Shown: positions 10,527 to 22,685 of the stretch, piece after piece
How the letters are laid out: each line of letters starts with the position of its first letter
Position numbering within the stretch: the first letter of the stretch is position 1
DNA from: Erythroxylum novogranatense
Taxonomy: Eukaryota > Streptophyta > Magnoliopsida > Malpighiales > Erythroxylaceae
Assembly: GCA_029891385.1 (NCBI GenBank)
Contig: CM057227.1
Span: 61,071,567-61,135,566, forward strand
DNA length: 64,000 nucleotides
Direction of reading: 5' to 3'
Made by a program: the position numbers and the translations under genes
The notes under the pieces: generated by a model
What the model saw: the letters and a program-made list of their open reading frames with translations, nothing else
What the model was told of the DNA's origin: nothing
Databases searched by the model: none

Positions 10527-11836
10527 GACCTCCATCTGTTTGATGGTTCGCATTTGCACATGTATTGAAAGCTTTAAACTGTGCTTGTGCTACAATAATT
10601 TTTCTAAAAAAAGATGTTATTTCATCTAAACAATGTTTCATATAATAATGTTTACCTCATTTACCCTAAGAACCTCGTCACAAATGCGAAATTGTTTAGT
10701 GTTTTTCATTACATACTTGATTAAAGTTTTTCTTGAAAAGATGCTTAATTAAAGTTTTAGCCTCCACACGAGTCATTTCACACATTACCCCACTACTTGC
10801 TACATTTTCCAAGCTCTTATCCATAGAAAATAATCCTTCATAGAAGTATTAGATAAAGAGTTGTTCTATGATATTAAGATGAGGGCAGCTAGCACATAAC
10901 TTCTTAAAGCATTCCCAATACTCATAAAGGGATTCTCCATGATTTTTCTTTATCCTATAAATATCTTTCCTTATGTTTATTTTCTTTAATCCTAGAAGTA
11001 CTTCTACAAAAAAATAACCTCTTCATTTCAATCTATGTGTTCATACTCCTTATAGGTAAAACAAAAAAACCAATCTTTTTTTTTGTATCCTTTAGTTAAA
11101 ATGGAAAGGCTCTCAACATAATCTACTCATTTGTCACTCGTACAAATTTAATACTAAGAATCACAACATCGAGTTTCCTAAGATGCTTATGAGCATCCTC
11201 ACCAGTTAAACCATAAAAGTTAGGAAAAATATGGATTAATCCATATTTAAGCTTAAAAGTAATAACTTCACTAGAGCATAAACTCAAGGAAAGTATAATA
11301 GAAATTAGTATGCTAAAATATGTTGAGAACACGATCAAGTAGTCAAATTGAGCAAAAACATTAAATAAAAAATTTTATTTTTATTCCCTAATTCCTTTAT
11401 TTATTTATTTTGGACACATCAATCTGAATTTTTTTATTTTTTGAAGAAAACATCAATGTATAAGATGAGTTCAAGTTGGAATTTGGATCCAATTAAAGAA
11501 TAAGACTGGCATTTCTAACAACCAACTCTCGACATCTATGGTCAATCAATAGGTCCGCGGATTGATTCTTTTATACGATAAATTTCCCATCTCTTGTTAT
11601 TTTCTTGCAATATGTTTACTAAAATTTAAAAAAGTGATGCATAAAGGCCATTAAATCAAGTCTAGGGCAATGAACTTTCTTTGAGTTCTTGGATTAGCCG
11701 TAGCTTCTTCCAAATTGATTCTTTGGTCTATTCCTAGAGTTGCTCTATTTTCCTTACGCAACCTTTATAATATCCTTTTGATCTTGGGATTAAATTGAAC
11801 AGGTATTGATGAGGAGATCTCATCACTACCATACAT
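10527..11836 (-). pseudogene. gag: Athila-like gag of element C, broken
   Basis: The minus-strand ATG at 11834-11836 begins MYGSDEISSSIPVQFNPKIKR, and a stop follows in LRRLRK-like residues. ATANPRTQRKF near 11660-11690 matches the family motif before the acidic end of the N-terminal domain. Further on, FKLKYGLIHIFPNFYGLTGED with HKHLRKLDVV (about 11170-11260) is the conserved gag core. LYEYWECFKKLCASCPH and IQYFYEGL follow at 10860-10950. Stops and frameshifts separate these blocks. The gag end was lost where element B starts its flank. Confidence 0.8.
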
Positions 11837-11941
11837 AAACACTTAAAAACATAAAAAGAACAAGAAAATTTGTAAAAAGCAATTATAAGCAAATATATAT
11901 ACAAAACATTACTTAATATACAAAAAACTAAATCTCTTCAC

Positions 11942-11959
11942 TTCTCGGCAATGGTGCCA
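11942..11959 (-). other. Primer binding site of element C
   Basis: Read on the minus strand, TGGCACCATTGCCGAGAA matches the 3' end complement of tRNA-Asp (TGGCGCCGTTGCCGGGGA) at 14 of 18 positions, and all four differences are transitions. It lies about 10 bases from the LTR end, which fixes the orientation of element C. Confidence 0.75.
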
Positions 11960-11969
11960 AAAAATTTTA

Positions 11970-12928
11970 TGCACATCAAACATTCTAGAAAATAAAATCT
12001 AACTCTATACAACTAAATTTGTAATAGTAATGTTTAGATTTTGTATTGAGGAATGAGAGTGGGGGTTTGGTTGAATTAAATTAAGAAAATAAAGTAAAAC
12101 TAAAATACTAGACACAAATCAAATCAAACAGTACAAATTTAATATGATTAGTCAATAGTTTTTAAATCAAGCTCACGATTTAATCTCGACCTTTACACAA
12201 ATTTGTATAATCAATCTTCATAATGTTCTCGTACCTCTCTTTGAAACTATTAACTGTATATTAATAAGCAGCCCTGTTTAACCCAATTTTCCCTTAGGTT
12301 ATATCTAATTAAAACCATATCTTTAATTAAGTCTAGCTATAAGTTAACCTAGAATAAGCTCTCTAAATTTAATGCGACAACTGTATTATGAAATAGGAAA
12401 ATAGGTTAATCTAGGTAATAAACACATAATCTCAGGTCATTTAACCTATGATATGTTATCCCTAATGATGTGCAACTATTATTTTACCACAAATGAATAA
12501 GAGCTACAATGATTACATATTGCAATCTGGATTCTGGTATTGAATCCATACATGAATAATCTAGTAGGTCTATTTAAATCATTCATACATAAATCCAAAG
12601 CATTAAACATAAAATGACATAGTTAATCCAAAAAGAGAGTTAAAACCAACATCACTAACTTAATCAATGCTTAAACATATTTTTCAGCCTTGATATCCCC
12701 ATTAAATTGGAAAGATGAAGTTTAGCTCTATGTAGCTCTCGAAAGGGAAAGGAATTGCCTCCTTTTAGGTCTCTAATCCTAGACAACCCATATTTTGCCT
12801 CTTAGTTGCCCTTTTATATTAAAAAATTAAGGTTGAATAATAATAAACGATTAGCTACACAGGTGTCTAAGTGATCGTATGTCAATTTTTCTAAAAATTG
12901 TGAACATGCACATTTACAATGAGCTACA
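11970..12928 (-). repeat. 5' LTR of element C, proximal part
   Basis: The minus-strand LTR ends in GATGTGCA at 11970. TATAAAAG (minus strand, 12811-12818) is a plausible TATA box. The copia element D is inserted at 12928, so the distal LTR part is displaced beyond 27192. I could not identify its true start there. Confidence 0.6.
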
Positions 12929-14329
12929 TATTAGAGTAGTGCCCTGAAGGCAATCGTCTTTAGCGCATTTTGTACAAATTTGTGTACAGTTTTTATGAAT
13001 AAATAAAGAAAGGCATATTTCATTAACTTGTTGTTCATTATTTATGAATGGATATTGACCTATAAGCAAATTAATGAAGTCCATGATATATGACATAGCA
13101 TGAAGGAAATTGTGATGTGATCATAGTACTGAGATTCCTATCATGTGTAATTATGTCAGTATCTAAATTACCCCTAGTCATAGGATTATTGAGACTGGAC
13201 ATCGATAATCCGGAGAGACTAGTACATCTCAAGCTCCTTGATTTGATCAAGCAGTAGATCTCAGAAGTTGTAAATATGAGATATTTAGGGTTGAGATGTG
13301 GATGCTTACTAGAGGTAGTAAGTACATTGGATGACCTTCTATGAGATCATCACATGGATGTCCTATTCTAATGTCAGTGATAATCTCATCATAGCAATGG
13401 TGCAAGTATCCTTAGACTTGAGGTGCTCAAGGATATCTTGGATACTGATTCTGTGCTTTGACTCCATTCCTTGTTGCCTTACAGAGGTCGCTCATAGGGT
13501 GGTGATTGGGTACAGCTTGAGGTATTCGAAGGTAATTGAGTAGCCAATAGAGGATTCACCACTTCGTGATAGCGAAGAGATGATACCCATGGCCTCTTGT
13601 CGGGTCATTACTTGAAGTCTCGTCGGAGCATATATGTCATGAAGAATGTCTTCATTGACATATAAAGTAATGAGTCCCAGGACAAGAACTGAAATCACTT
13701 GGACTAGATTTGACATAGTCAGTCTAGTAAAGAGTTGACACTTTGCCCATACTCATAACCAAGTGGGGTATAGCATGGTGAAAGGACGAATTGCACGGTA
13801 ATTGTCTATGGAAAGGTTCGTGATATGGTTCATGATGAATACATGTTCATTCGTCAAACCAATTACTTTCTGGTCAATTGGGGGTCATGATGTGTTGCTA
13901 GATACCGCTCATGACTTGCTTGGATTAAGTGTTAATCTAAGTGGCCAACATAACCGGGAACTTAATGGGTTACACGCATAAGAGTGTCTCGGAGAATTCG
14001 TAAAATAGTTTTAGACAAAGTTCCAATATATGGAGAGAAAAAGGATTAAATGGATCCCGATGAGATCGAGATATGTCCCGATGAGATCGCGACATCGATA
14101 TTGCTGAAAAACATTTCCGGGGATTTTTCCCATACCGGGACCAGGTAGGTCGGTAGGACTGACCCCAGTGTGACTGGACCACTTCAGCATTTATTTATAT
14201 AATTAATTAATTAATTAATTAATTAATTAATTAATTAATTAATTAATTAATTAATTAATTAATTAATTAATATATATATATATATAAGTGTTATACGTGT
14301 ACGGAGGAGGAGAGGAAAAGCATCACTTT

Positions 14330-14360
<31 letters not shown>

Positions 14361-14838
14361 GGCTATACGTGGATGAGTAAAAGAAGCTTCTTCTTTTGCT
14401 TAGTCATTAGTTATATTAAATGAATAAAGACAAATGGCAAAAGGTGAGAGGAAGGTGGTTGTTCGTTGGTCTTAAAAGAAGAAGATGAAAAAGAAAGTTT
14501 TTCAATACTTTTTTTTTAGAAGCATACGAGCATCATCTCCCAAGCTCTCCATTTTCTCCTCTCCAAGCATTCTCCATTGTCATTCTCATTAGCTCTCCAA
14601 GAACAAGGTAAGATCTAGCAGTCTTTAACTTTTTCTAGCTATTCCCGGGTCAAAGGGTTTGTCCCGGTTAGGCTCTCCGATCTCTGCGTGGATACCGTTA
14701 GAGACGGTCTCCTTTGGCCGTTATGGTTTGAGTTTGTTGTATAGACACATGGATCCTGGCTTTCAGGAAGGTCCCGGAACAAAAATTTTTGTTTTCCGCA
14801 CCGTGGGCATGTGATTCTCACATCGGGATTTTCCTACA
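12929..14838 (+). repeat. 5' LTR of element D
   Basis: It starts TATTAGAGTAGTGCC (TG mutated to TA) and ends GATTTTCCTACA, pairing with 25286-27187. It contains a CCCGATGAGATCGAGATATGT minisatellite with two units near 14054-14097, a 70-bp AATT run at 14201-14270 and TA runs at 14271-14286 and 14334-14360. The 3' LTR has three minisatellite units and a different microsatellite layout. Confidence 0.9.
14201..14286. repeat. AATT and TA microsatellite in the D 5' LTR
   Basis: About seventeen AATT tetranucleotides are followed by an uninterrupted TA run. The same position in the 3' LTR (26571-26630) has a TA run, only a few AATT units and another TA run, so this tract has expanded after or during insertion. 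Confidence 0.9.
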
Positions 14839-14839
14839 G

Positions 14840-14851
14840 TGGTATCAGAGC
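14840..14851 (+). other. Primer binding site of element D
   Basis: TGGTATCAGAGC, one base after the LTR end, is a perfect match to the complement of the initiator-Met tRNA 3' end, the usual primer of plant copia elements. Confidence 0.92.
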
Positions 14852-15963
14852 CACTTGTGTCGTATATAACGAAGAAACCATGACTAGGTCGGAGTTGCCT
14901 ATTGCTTGTGATGGTGATGCATGTTGATTGTGTGAATTTCGAATTTAGTATAGAAATATAGTTTTCGAAATTTTCTTACCCAGATATGTTCACAAGATGT
15001 TGTTTCATATGTGTGTGGAAGCTCGGAATTTATCAATGTGATTTGATATGGTTTTGCTAATTTATTCCCCAATGTTCTGGTTTCTGTCTTTGTGCACATT
15101 CAATGAACAGACATGCTTATAAATTCGAGAATAAATTGTAGAATTTTTTTTTTCGAATTTTCTTTCACCAACATGTCTCTAAGATGTTTATGAATGTCTA
15201 TGAGAATGGAAAAATGTTTTCGAGGTGATTTACTATTTATTTGAGAATTTATTGTGTGCTGCTGGGAATAACTGTGTTGAGGAACACAGATTCTACATTG
15301 GCTTTGTTGCTGAGGTTGGTTGAGATTTTGATGGAAATAAATCCTGAAAAAATTCATGGAACATTTTGTGAACATGTTGTAACCTATTTAATTTTCTCAT
15401 AATTTATTGAAATTGTTTCAATGATTTTTTCAAGCAAAATACAGAGCTTGGCAGTTTTGAGAAAGTTGCTGGAGCTGTTTTGTTTGGAATGATAAATTGT
15501 GTATTTCTCAATTCCAATGTCTTGGATCATTTTTAATGTGATTAAAAATGTGTTATATTGATGTTGTATGCTTTCCAAATTGAATTTCTTGAAATTGGAT
15601 TTCCAAATATTTTTCGGATATCAAATGTGTCACATTAGCGTCTCGTTAGTGCATTTCATTGTCTTAATTATTTTAGCCGTCACAAATTTTGTGACCAGTG
15701 CCGAAGTAATCTTGATAAAGTTTAGACTATCTATAGATACTTAGGGTGATAGTTTGATATTCTTAAATTATTTGAAAATCTAAATGAATAAGAGTGTATT
15801 CATCAATTTCAAGTTTTTCATGTATAGTTTGACTATATATGGTAAGCATGGAACAATGAAAGTGTTTCATTGGTACATCATAATAAAGGATATTACACTT
15901 GATATTGTGAATTGAACTGCACGGATTGAGAAATTAGCGATTAGATAGCAATTCCACATGGAT

Positions 15964-16133
15964 AAGTCGACTAATAAAGATACAAGTTGACTTGTCTGCA
16001 TCAGACGATAAGTCGACTTGCACAATGGTACAAGTCGACTTGTTCGTACAGCATGTTGCATAAGTCGACTTACACATGCATAAGTCGACTTACACACTAG
16101 CATAAGTCGATTTACACATACACAAGTCGACTT
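15964..16133. repeat. Array of eight AAGTCGACTT palindromes
   Basis: The perfect 10-bp palindrome AAGTCGACTT, or a one-base variant, occurs at 15964, 15984, 16010, 16032, 16062, 16082, 16104 and 16124. Spacing is 20-30 bp, mostly 20-22, close to two helical turns. The copy at 16032 extends to a 14-bp palindrome ACAAGTCGACTTGT. Bases between copies are only loosely alike (CACATGCAT, CACACTAGCAT). This could be an array of protein sites or of RNA stems in the leader; the sequence does not decide. Confidence 0.85.
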
Positions 16134-16343
16134 ACAACATGCAAAGGTGGGATGATGGATGATTTTAGGTATAGACTCAATGTGATTGATGAAATACCCT
16201 AAATCATTCCATATAGTCATGGTGACTATAATCCTACGGCTTGGAGGAGAAGAAGATGAGACCTGAAAACCCTCACACATCATATGAAAACTAACGCCTT
16301 CCATTAATATGGGGAGAACCAGAGTTCTTATAGAGTTGGGTTG

Positions 16344-16750
16344 TTGGGTAAACCCAAGCTCGCTCTATACGGATATGTTCGAACCATGAAAATAAGATTT
16401 TCAGATTAATGGGTCGGTTTTCACTAGAAGCGTTGATTTGTTGAGTAAACTCAAGGTCAACGTGGACAGAGGCGAAATTGGGTAGTGTACATCAGATGTA
16501 CGTGCATCAAGAGTTGATAACCCAATGTGTGTGCATACATCACGAGTTGATAGCACTAGTCGATAGTTCCATCTATGAAACAAATGGTATGACCGATACC
16601 TGCCGATAGATCAAAGGTGGCTTGTTGGGTAAACCCAAGGTCATTTTAGTAATGTCGGATATCTATGATGCAATTGGTATGACCGATACCTACCGATTGA
16701 CCTAAGGTGGCTTGTTGGGTAAACCCAAGGTCATTTTAGTAATGTCGAAT
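16344..16750 (+). repeat. TTGGGTAAACCCAA stem array and 90-bp tandem repeat
   Basis: Inverted repeats TTGGGT-AA-ACCCAA lie at 16344-16357, 16625-16638 and 16715-16728. At 16441-16454 the same structure reads TTGAGT-AA-ACTCAA, a change on both arms that keeps pairing. The last two sit in a direct tandem repeat of 90 bp (16571-16660 and 16661-16750) differing at a handful of positions. All lie within 600 bp upstream of gag. Confidence 0.85.
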
Positions 16751-16916
16751 ATCGACCCACTAGGACATTTTCTCATAATGTTTCTTGGATTCGTACTGAG
16801 GGTTATGGATTCTTTGAAACTAGTGGGAGCCATATGCATGTCATTCAAGTCCTTATGATCATGCATGTAATTCTATTCTAACATTCTTTCTCTCTTTTCC
16901 TTATAGGTTATTGAAG

Positions 16917-17640
16917 ATGACTTCCAGTGTGAACTTGCGCTCGCTTATGGACTCGAACAAATTAACTGGACCCAACTTTCTAGATTGGCTGAGAAATTTG
17001 AGAATTGTTCTCAGGTCTGAGGAACTAGGATATGTCCTAGATGTTCCACTTCCTGATCCACCTGCTGCTGATGCTTCTGATGAGGATAAGAAAGCATATC
17101 GTAAGCATCTTAAAGACAGTGACATGGCTACCTGCATTATGCTTGCCTCGATGTCACCAGAGCTGCAGAAGCAGCATGAGTCTATGGATGCTAATACCAT
17201 AGTGTTTCATCTTAGGGAACTGTTTGATGAGCAAGCTCGGTCTGAAAGGTTCGAGACCTCGAGGCTACTCCTCACTACTAAGATGACTCCAGGTTCATCT
17301 GCAGTGCAATATGCACTGAAGATGAATGGGTATATTGAGAGGTTGGCCGTCTTAGGTTTTGTTATGGATTATGAATTAAGTGTTGACTTAATTTTAGTTG
17401 GATTGTCTGATAGTTATTCACAGTTTGTGTTAAACTATCGGATGAACCAAATATCCACGACAATCCCTGAGTTGATCAATCGCTTTCAAGACAATGAGAG
17501 CAATCTATCAAGAAGGATAGCAAGCAAGTGCTTATGGTGGACTCTTCTTCTGGTTCAAAGAAAAAGAAACTGAAAAAGAAAAGGTCTAAGAAACCAAAAG
17601 GAAGTGCAGCCAAGAAGAAAACCAAATAGACTGCACCAAA
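16917..17640 (+). pseudogene. gag: Copia gag of element D, frameshifted
   Basis: The first ATG is at 16917 (MTSSVNLRSLMDSNKLTG). The gag core shows FLDWLRNLRIVLRSEELGYVL near 16975, MATCIMLASMSPELQKQ near 17130 and the RFETSRLL segment near 17250, typical of plant copia gag (UBN2-like). The frame stays open to about 17520. One base is then lost and the basic linker (KKKKLKKKRSKKPKG) continues in another frame, followed by a TAG near 17627. Gag would package the RNA in cytoplasmic particles. Confidence 0.88.
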
Positions 17641-19100
17641 AGGAACTTGCTTCCATTGTGGCAAGACTGGCCACTGGAAGCGGAACTGTAAAGTCTATCT
17701 GGAAGAATTGAAGCAGAAGAAGGCATCAGATGCCTCGACTTCTTCAGGTATGTTTGTCATTAAGGTTAATACTGTTTCTGACCATAACATATGGGTATTA
17801 GATACCGGTTTTGGTTCACACATATGCAATGATATGTAGGGCCTCAGGGACAGTAGACAACTTATGAAGGGAGGACTAGACCTGCGTGTGGGAAATGGAG
17901 CAAGAGTTGCTGCATTAGCCGTAGGCACTTACTTTTTGTCACTCCCCACTGGGCTTGTAATTAAATTGGATGAATGTTATTTTGTACCTGTATTAACAAA
18001 GAACATATTGTCTGTTTCTTATTTAAATAGAGCTGGTTTCCATGTGACTTTTAGTAACAATGGTTGTTCTATTAGTTTGAATGAAATGCTTTATGGTACT
18101 GGTACATTATGCAATGGAATTTACATATTAGATATGTCACATCCAATTATGAATATCAATGACACGAAAAGACATAAACGAGATAATTTAAAATCAACTT
18201 ACTTATGGCATTGTCGCCTTGGCCATATAAATGAGAGACGCATAGCTAACCTCCATAAGAGTGGTAGTTTAGGGTCATTTGATTATGAATCATATGACAC
18301 ATGCGAATCTTGTTTATTAGGCAAGATGACTAAATTACCCTTTAAGGGAAAGGGTGAACGAGCGACTGGAGTATTAGACCTAATACATTCAGATGTATAT
18401 GGTCCGATGTCCATCCATGCCAGAAGTGGTTGTCTTTACTTCATTACCTTTATCGATGATTATTCTCGATATGGGTACCTGTATCTGATGAGATACAAAT
18501 CTAAAGCATTTGAAAAGTTCAAAAATTTCAGAAATGAAGTAGAAAACCAACTTGGGAAAAGTATCAAGATATTACAATCAGATCGTGGTGGGGAATACTT
18601 AGACCAAGAGTTTTTGGATTATCTCACAGATAATGGGATTTTATCTCAATGGACTCCTCCTTACACACCACAACATAATGGTGTGGCAGAAAGCAGAAAT
18701 CGAACCTTGTTAGACATGGTACGATCAATGATGGGCTTTGCAAAGTTACCAAAATCCTTTTGGGGGTATGCAATCGAGACAGTTGTTTACTTGTTAAACA
18801 GAGTTCCATCAAAGACAGTTGATGTTACTCCATATGAGATGTGGACTAACAAAAGACCCTATCTTACTCATTTGAAAGTTTGGGGTTGTCCTGCTTATGT
18901 GAAGCGGATACAGTCAGATAAACTTGATGCAAAATCTGATGAGTGTTTGTTCGTAGGATATCCTAAAGAAAGAATGGGATATCAATTCTACCTTGTTGAG
19001 GAACAAAAGGTGTTTCTTTCGAAGCATGCTGTCTTTTTAGAGAAAGAGTTTCTTTTACAAGAAGACAAGGGAGCAAAATTGAACTTGAAGAAGTTCAGAT
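17641..19100 (+). pseudogene. pol: Zinc knuckle, protease and integrase of element D
   Basis: The CCHC knuckle CFHCGKTGHWKRNC lies at 17648-17689, and protease active site WVLDTGFGSHIC near 17790-17825. A TAG at about 17837 (CAG expected) breaks it. From 17840 to 19141 one frame is open. It holds the integrase zinc motif HCRLGHINERRI with CESCLLGK (18210-18320), the catalytic Asp in HSDVYGPM (about 18390), the second Asp in SDRGGEY (about 18580) and the Glu in HNGVAESRNR (about 18680). All three catalytic residues are kept. The copia-type GY/FVGYPKERMGYQ segment follows at about 18950. Confidence 0.9.
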
Positions 19101-20346
19101 GCTCGAATGCACGCAGATCAACTCTCGAACTCAAACTGTGACTCATACAGATGAAGTAACAGCTCAACCTTCTACAACACACGAAGTTCAGAGGTCACGA
19201 GGGATACGCCTGTTCTCGAGAGATATGGATTTCGTGAATGAACAGAATGACGTATTGCTCATAGAAGATGATGAGCCTACCACCTATGAAGAGGTTCCAA
19301 GAGTTCGAATCGAGAATGACTTCATGCCATGCAGTGAAATGGATTCCATGTATGAAAACCAAGTATGGACTTTGGTTGAGGCACCAAGGAATCAAACCCA
19401 TAGGGTGCAAATGGGTTTCAAAAGAAAATCGATATGGATGGTAATGTAATTACCTATAAAGCAAGGCTTGTGGCTAAAGGTTTTCATCAAAGACAAGGAG
19501 TTGACTACGATGATACCTTCACCCAATGAGCAATGCTTAAATCCATTAGAATACTCTAGCCATTGCCACTCATTATGATTATGAGATATGACAAATGGAT
19601 GTGAAGACGACTTTCCTAAATGGAAATCTAGGCGAGGATGTGTATATGACACAACCCGAGGGCTTCACCTCCTATGATGGCGAAAAGGTATGCAAGCTTC
19701 GTAAATCCATCTATGGATTGAAACAAGCATCCAGAGTTGGAATATCCATTTTGATGAGGTAATCAAAGAGTTTGTTTTCTCACAAAATCCGGATGAACAC
19801 TTGTGTGTATAAGAAGGTTAATGGACCGCAATCGATTCCTTGTGTTGTATGTAGATGACATATTATTACTAGGAAACAATGTCTCGATGCTACAATCAGT
19901 GAAGATTTGGTTGTCCAAACAATTTGCCATGAAAGACCTTGGTGAAGCAACTTATATCCTTGGGATAAGGATCTATAGAGATAGATCAAAAAGGTTGCTT
20001 GGTCTTTCACAATCAACGTACATAGACAAGATGCTAAAAAGGTTTAGCATGGAGCAATCCAAGAGAGGGTACCTTCCCGTGACTCATGGGATAACACTCT
20101 CGAAATCTATGTGTCCTAAGACACAAGATGAGAGGATTCGCATGAATATGATCCCGTATGCATCTGCGGTAGGATCTATCATGTACTCAATGCTATGTAC
20201 GAGACCCGATGTATCATATGCTCTAAGTGTTACGAGCAGATACCAATCGGATCCTGGTGAGGGTCACTGGGTGGTTGTCAAGAATATCCTCAAGTACTTG
20301 CGAAGGACTAGGGATGTTTTTTTGATATATGGAGATGAAGAGAGCT
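19101..20346 (+). pseudogene. pol: Reverse transcriptase of element D, upstream copy
   Basis: The RT start is seen as EMDSMYENQVWTLVE near 19335, then ITYKARLVAKGFHQRQGVDY (19450-19510), [11 protein letters not shown] and YGLKQAS, spread over different frames by several frameshifts and stops. The YVDD active site with LVLYVDDILLLGN is at about 19843-19880. The palm and thumb continue (QFAMKDLGEATYILGI, PYASAVGSIMY, RPDVSYAL) to 20339, then the frame runs into filler and the inserted LTR E. It would copy the element RNA into DNA. Confidence 0.88.
20052..20340 (+). repeat. Duplicated RT segment, copy 1
   Basis: This 290-bp part of RT (GAGCAATCC... to ...ATATATGGAGATG) is present again at 24497-24785 in the same orientation with roughly ten differences. 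The copies were separated by about 145 bp of foreign filler before element E inserted into that filler. Confidence 0.9.
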
Positions 20347-22685
20347 TGATCTGTAACATCCCACCCCCTCCTGGAAGGGTAAAATAGTAAAATTGGCATA
20401 GGATGAGATTGGTAAGGAATAATTAGTATCTTTAGTAGCATAATAGGATTGATACACAAGATCAATCGTGTACATGGAATTACGGTAAATGCATTCATGA
20501 TATTCCCGGTAATTGGGCCTAACGGTATTTTATTGTGATTAACGTGGTTATGGGATTTGAAAAATTATTCGAGTCTTATTGCTTAGCGTTTTCGATTTTA
20601 GGGATTTTAGGAATTTTTCCGGAATTTTCCGGAGACAATTTCCGGATCGCAAAATCGCCAATTAATGAACCTAGTTTCTCGTAGCAAAAATCACTACCCA
20701 ATGGCACGATAATATGGGGTATATTATTTTGGGACTGAAAGTAGGGTCATTGGAGTTGAATGGAGTAAAATTTTGACCGGATTATTAAATGACTATTTTG
20801 ACTTTCCAAATACAAAGTAACCAATGGTATTTTGCCATTTATAAAGTGACAATAAATGCTTCCTTCAATGCTTACGGATGGGTATGTCTTAAGGTCTTTA
20901 AAGATTGATTTTTTAAGGCTTTGTTTTATAGCCATCCAAAGATACAAACACACAAACTTCTCCTCCATTGAAAACCATCGATTTTTTGCTTTCCTTTCTC
21001 CATTTTCTCCATAGCTTTAAGCAAAGTTCTTTGAGCTCATCAAAGCTAGATGATGAGTATTGTATATACTTGAGAAGGAAAAGGTGGTAGCCTGGTATAA
21101 AGGTTAGAAGGTAAAAGTTGGAAGTTGGAGCTTTGAAGGAGAATTGTGTTAGGTAAGTTTTCATTATAGTTTTGAGTTTAAATGATGTCTTTTATATGGA
21201 TTAAATGTCATGATAGTGTGGGGTAGTTACTAAAAGGGTTTAAAGCATGTATTAGGTTGAGGTAAGCATTAAAGTGATGGTTATTATGATTTGATGAAAA
21301 GGGGATGAGGTTAGATGAAGATGCATTGAAGTTAATGATGTGGTTTGATTTTTGAATTGAATAGGGATAATTATTTGAGTCCTTGAATTGAGGAAGTTAA
21401 TGCTGTAAATTTTTCAGTGTTAGCCCTAATATATGTATGACTGTATTAAAATTTAATTTGTATTTATTGTGATGTTTAATGATGTGAAAAAGTTGTTGGG
21501 AGTGGTTGAACTAAGGTTAACCTTAAATCTGGAAAGTTGGAATTACAAGTGATGTTACTGTTTTATTCATAACTTATTGTGTAGAAATGTAAATGAGGTA
21601 AGGTTAGTGGCCACTGAAACTTTGGGATGTTGGCTTTAATTTAGTGTGAAATAGGTGTTGTTGAATTTCAATGATAGAAGGGTGAAATTTTGCATGGAAT
21701 GTTACTGTTCCATTGCCTGTGAACAGTAACCGCAACCATGACATCTGAGTTTTGTTGATTTTTATGAATTAATTGAGATGGAATTAGGGAGAATGGTCTT
21801 CATGGAAGTTGTAGCATATTTGATTATCTTTCCATTGCTACTGATCTTGTTATTTTTGGAATTATATATTGGGAGATATGAATTGATTACTAATAACTGG
21901 TTTTGAGCATTTTGGATGAAACCTAGCTTAAGTGTGATTTTGTGAGTGTACTGATTGGAGGCAATTTTAACATTTTAAGTGGACTGAATTGGTGTGAGTG
22001 AGCTTCTGAAAATTGTAGAGGAAGCGATTACCTTGAAAATGACATATGGTTTGTAATTTTTAGAAGCCAGAATTGGGAGTTATGATTTTTCAAAAACTGA
22101 CCCTACATTAGGTTATGAATGGCTGATCATAACAGACACTTCCATAACAGTTTTGAAATTGTTAGAGATTGAATTGGATGTTGAGTGCTTCATGAAAATT
22201 GAAGTTTGAGATGTGATCTTTTCAGGGATATAAAGTTCTGAATTTACTGACTTGTATATAGGGAGTTATGCTTGTTGTAATGTTGCAGCCCATATGGAAG
22301 GATTTCAGGGACAGTGACATTGAATGAATTAATTGACTGGTTTAGAAATAGAATTTGATTCTGGGTTGTTCATGAAAGTTGTAAAGGACATTGTGAACTT
22401 ATTGACCATATTTTTGTGGTAATTTATTACTAAGGAATTAGTGAGTTATGAAATTGCAAATGTACTGCCCTGTGTTGAGGGAAATTGTGAAGGCAGAAGG
22501 TGTGATGGCTTATTTGACACCCTTAGGGTTGGAATTGATTTTTATGGTCTTCTAGAGAATTGTAGAGCTTTTCATAAGCTTTCCAATGAGGTATAGTGGG
22601 CATTTTTCTGATTTATGTGCTAAAAGTTAGAGTAGTTGGAAATTGGGATTTACATCTGGAAAGAAGGAGGGCAAGGCATAACTGG

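Larger units (their letters stand above)
10527..12928 (-). mobile_element. Element C: Athila-like Ty3/gypsy fragment
   Basis: On the minus strand an LTR (from 12928 down to 11970), a tRNA-Asp-type primer site and an Athila gag follow in order, then the element is cut at 10526 by element B. The upstream part of its LTR should continue right of D, after 27192, because D is flanked by the CTACA duplication. No pol is seen. Confidence 0.75.
14852..16916 (+). other. Long 5' leader of element D
   Basis: Two kilobases separate the primer site from gag, with no coding sequence in them. The leader holds two palindrome arrays, annotated separately, and otherwise AT-rich sequence. The short minus-strand open frames here have no recognisable domain. 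Confidence 0.7.

Noticed and set aside
15964..16133. CRISPR-like array
   Set aside because: Repeats are 10-bp palindromes with 10-20-bp non-unique spacers in a plant copia element; no cas genes, wrong repeat and spacer sizes.
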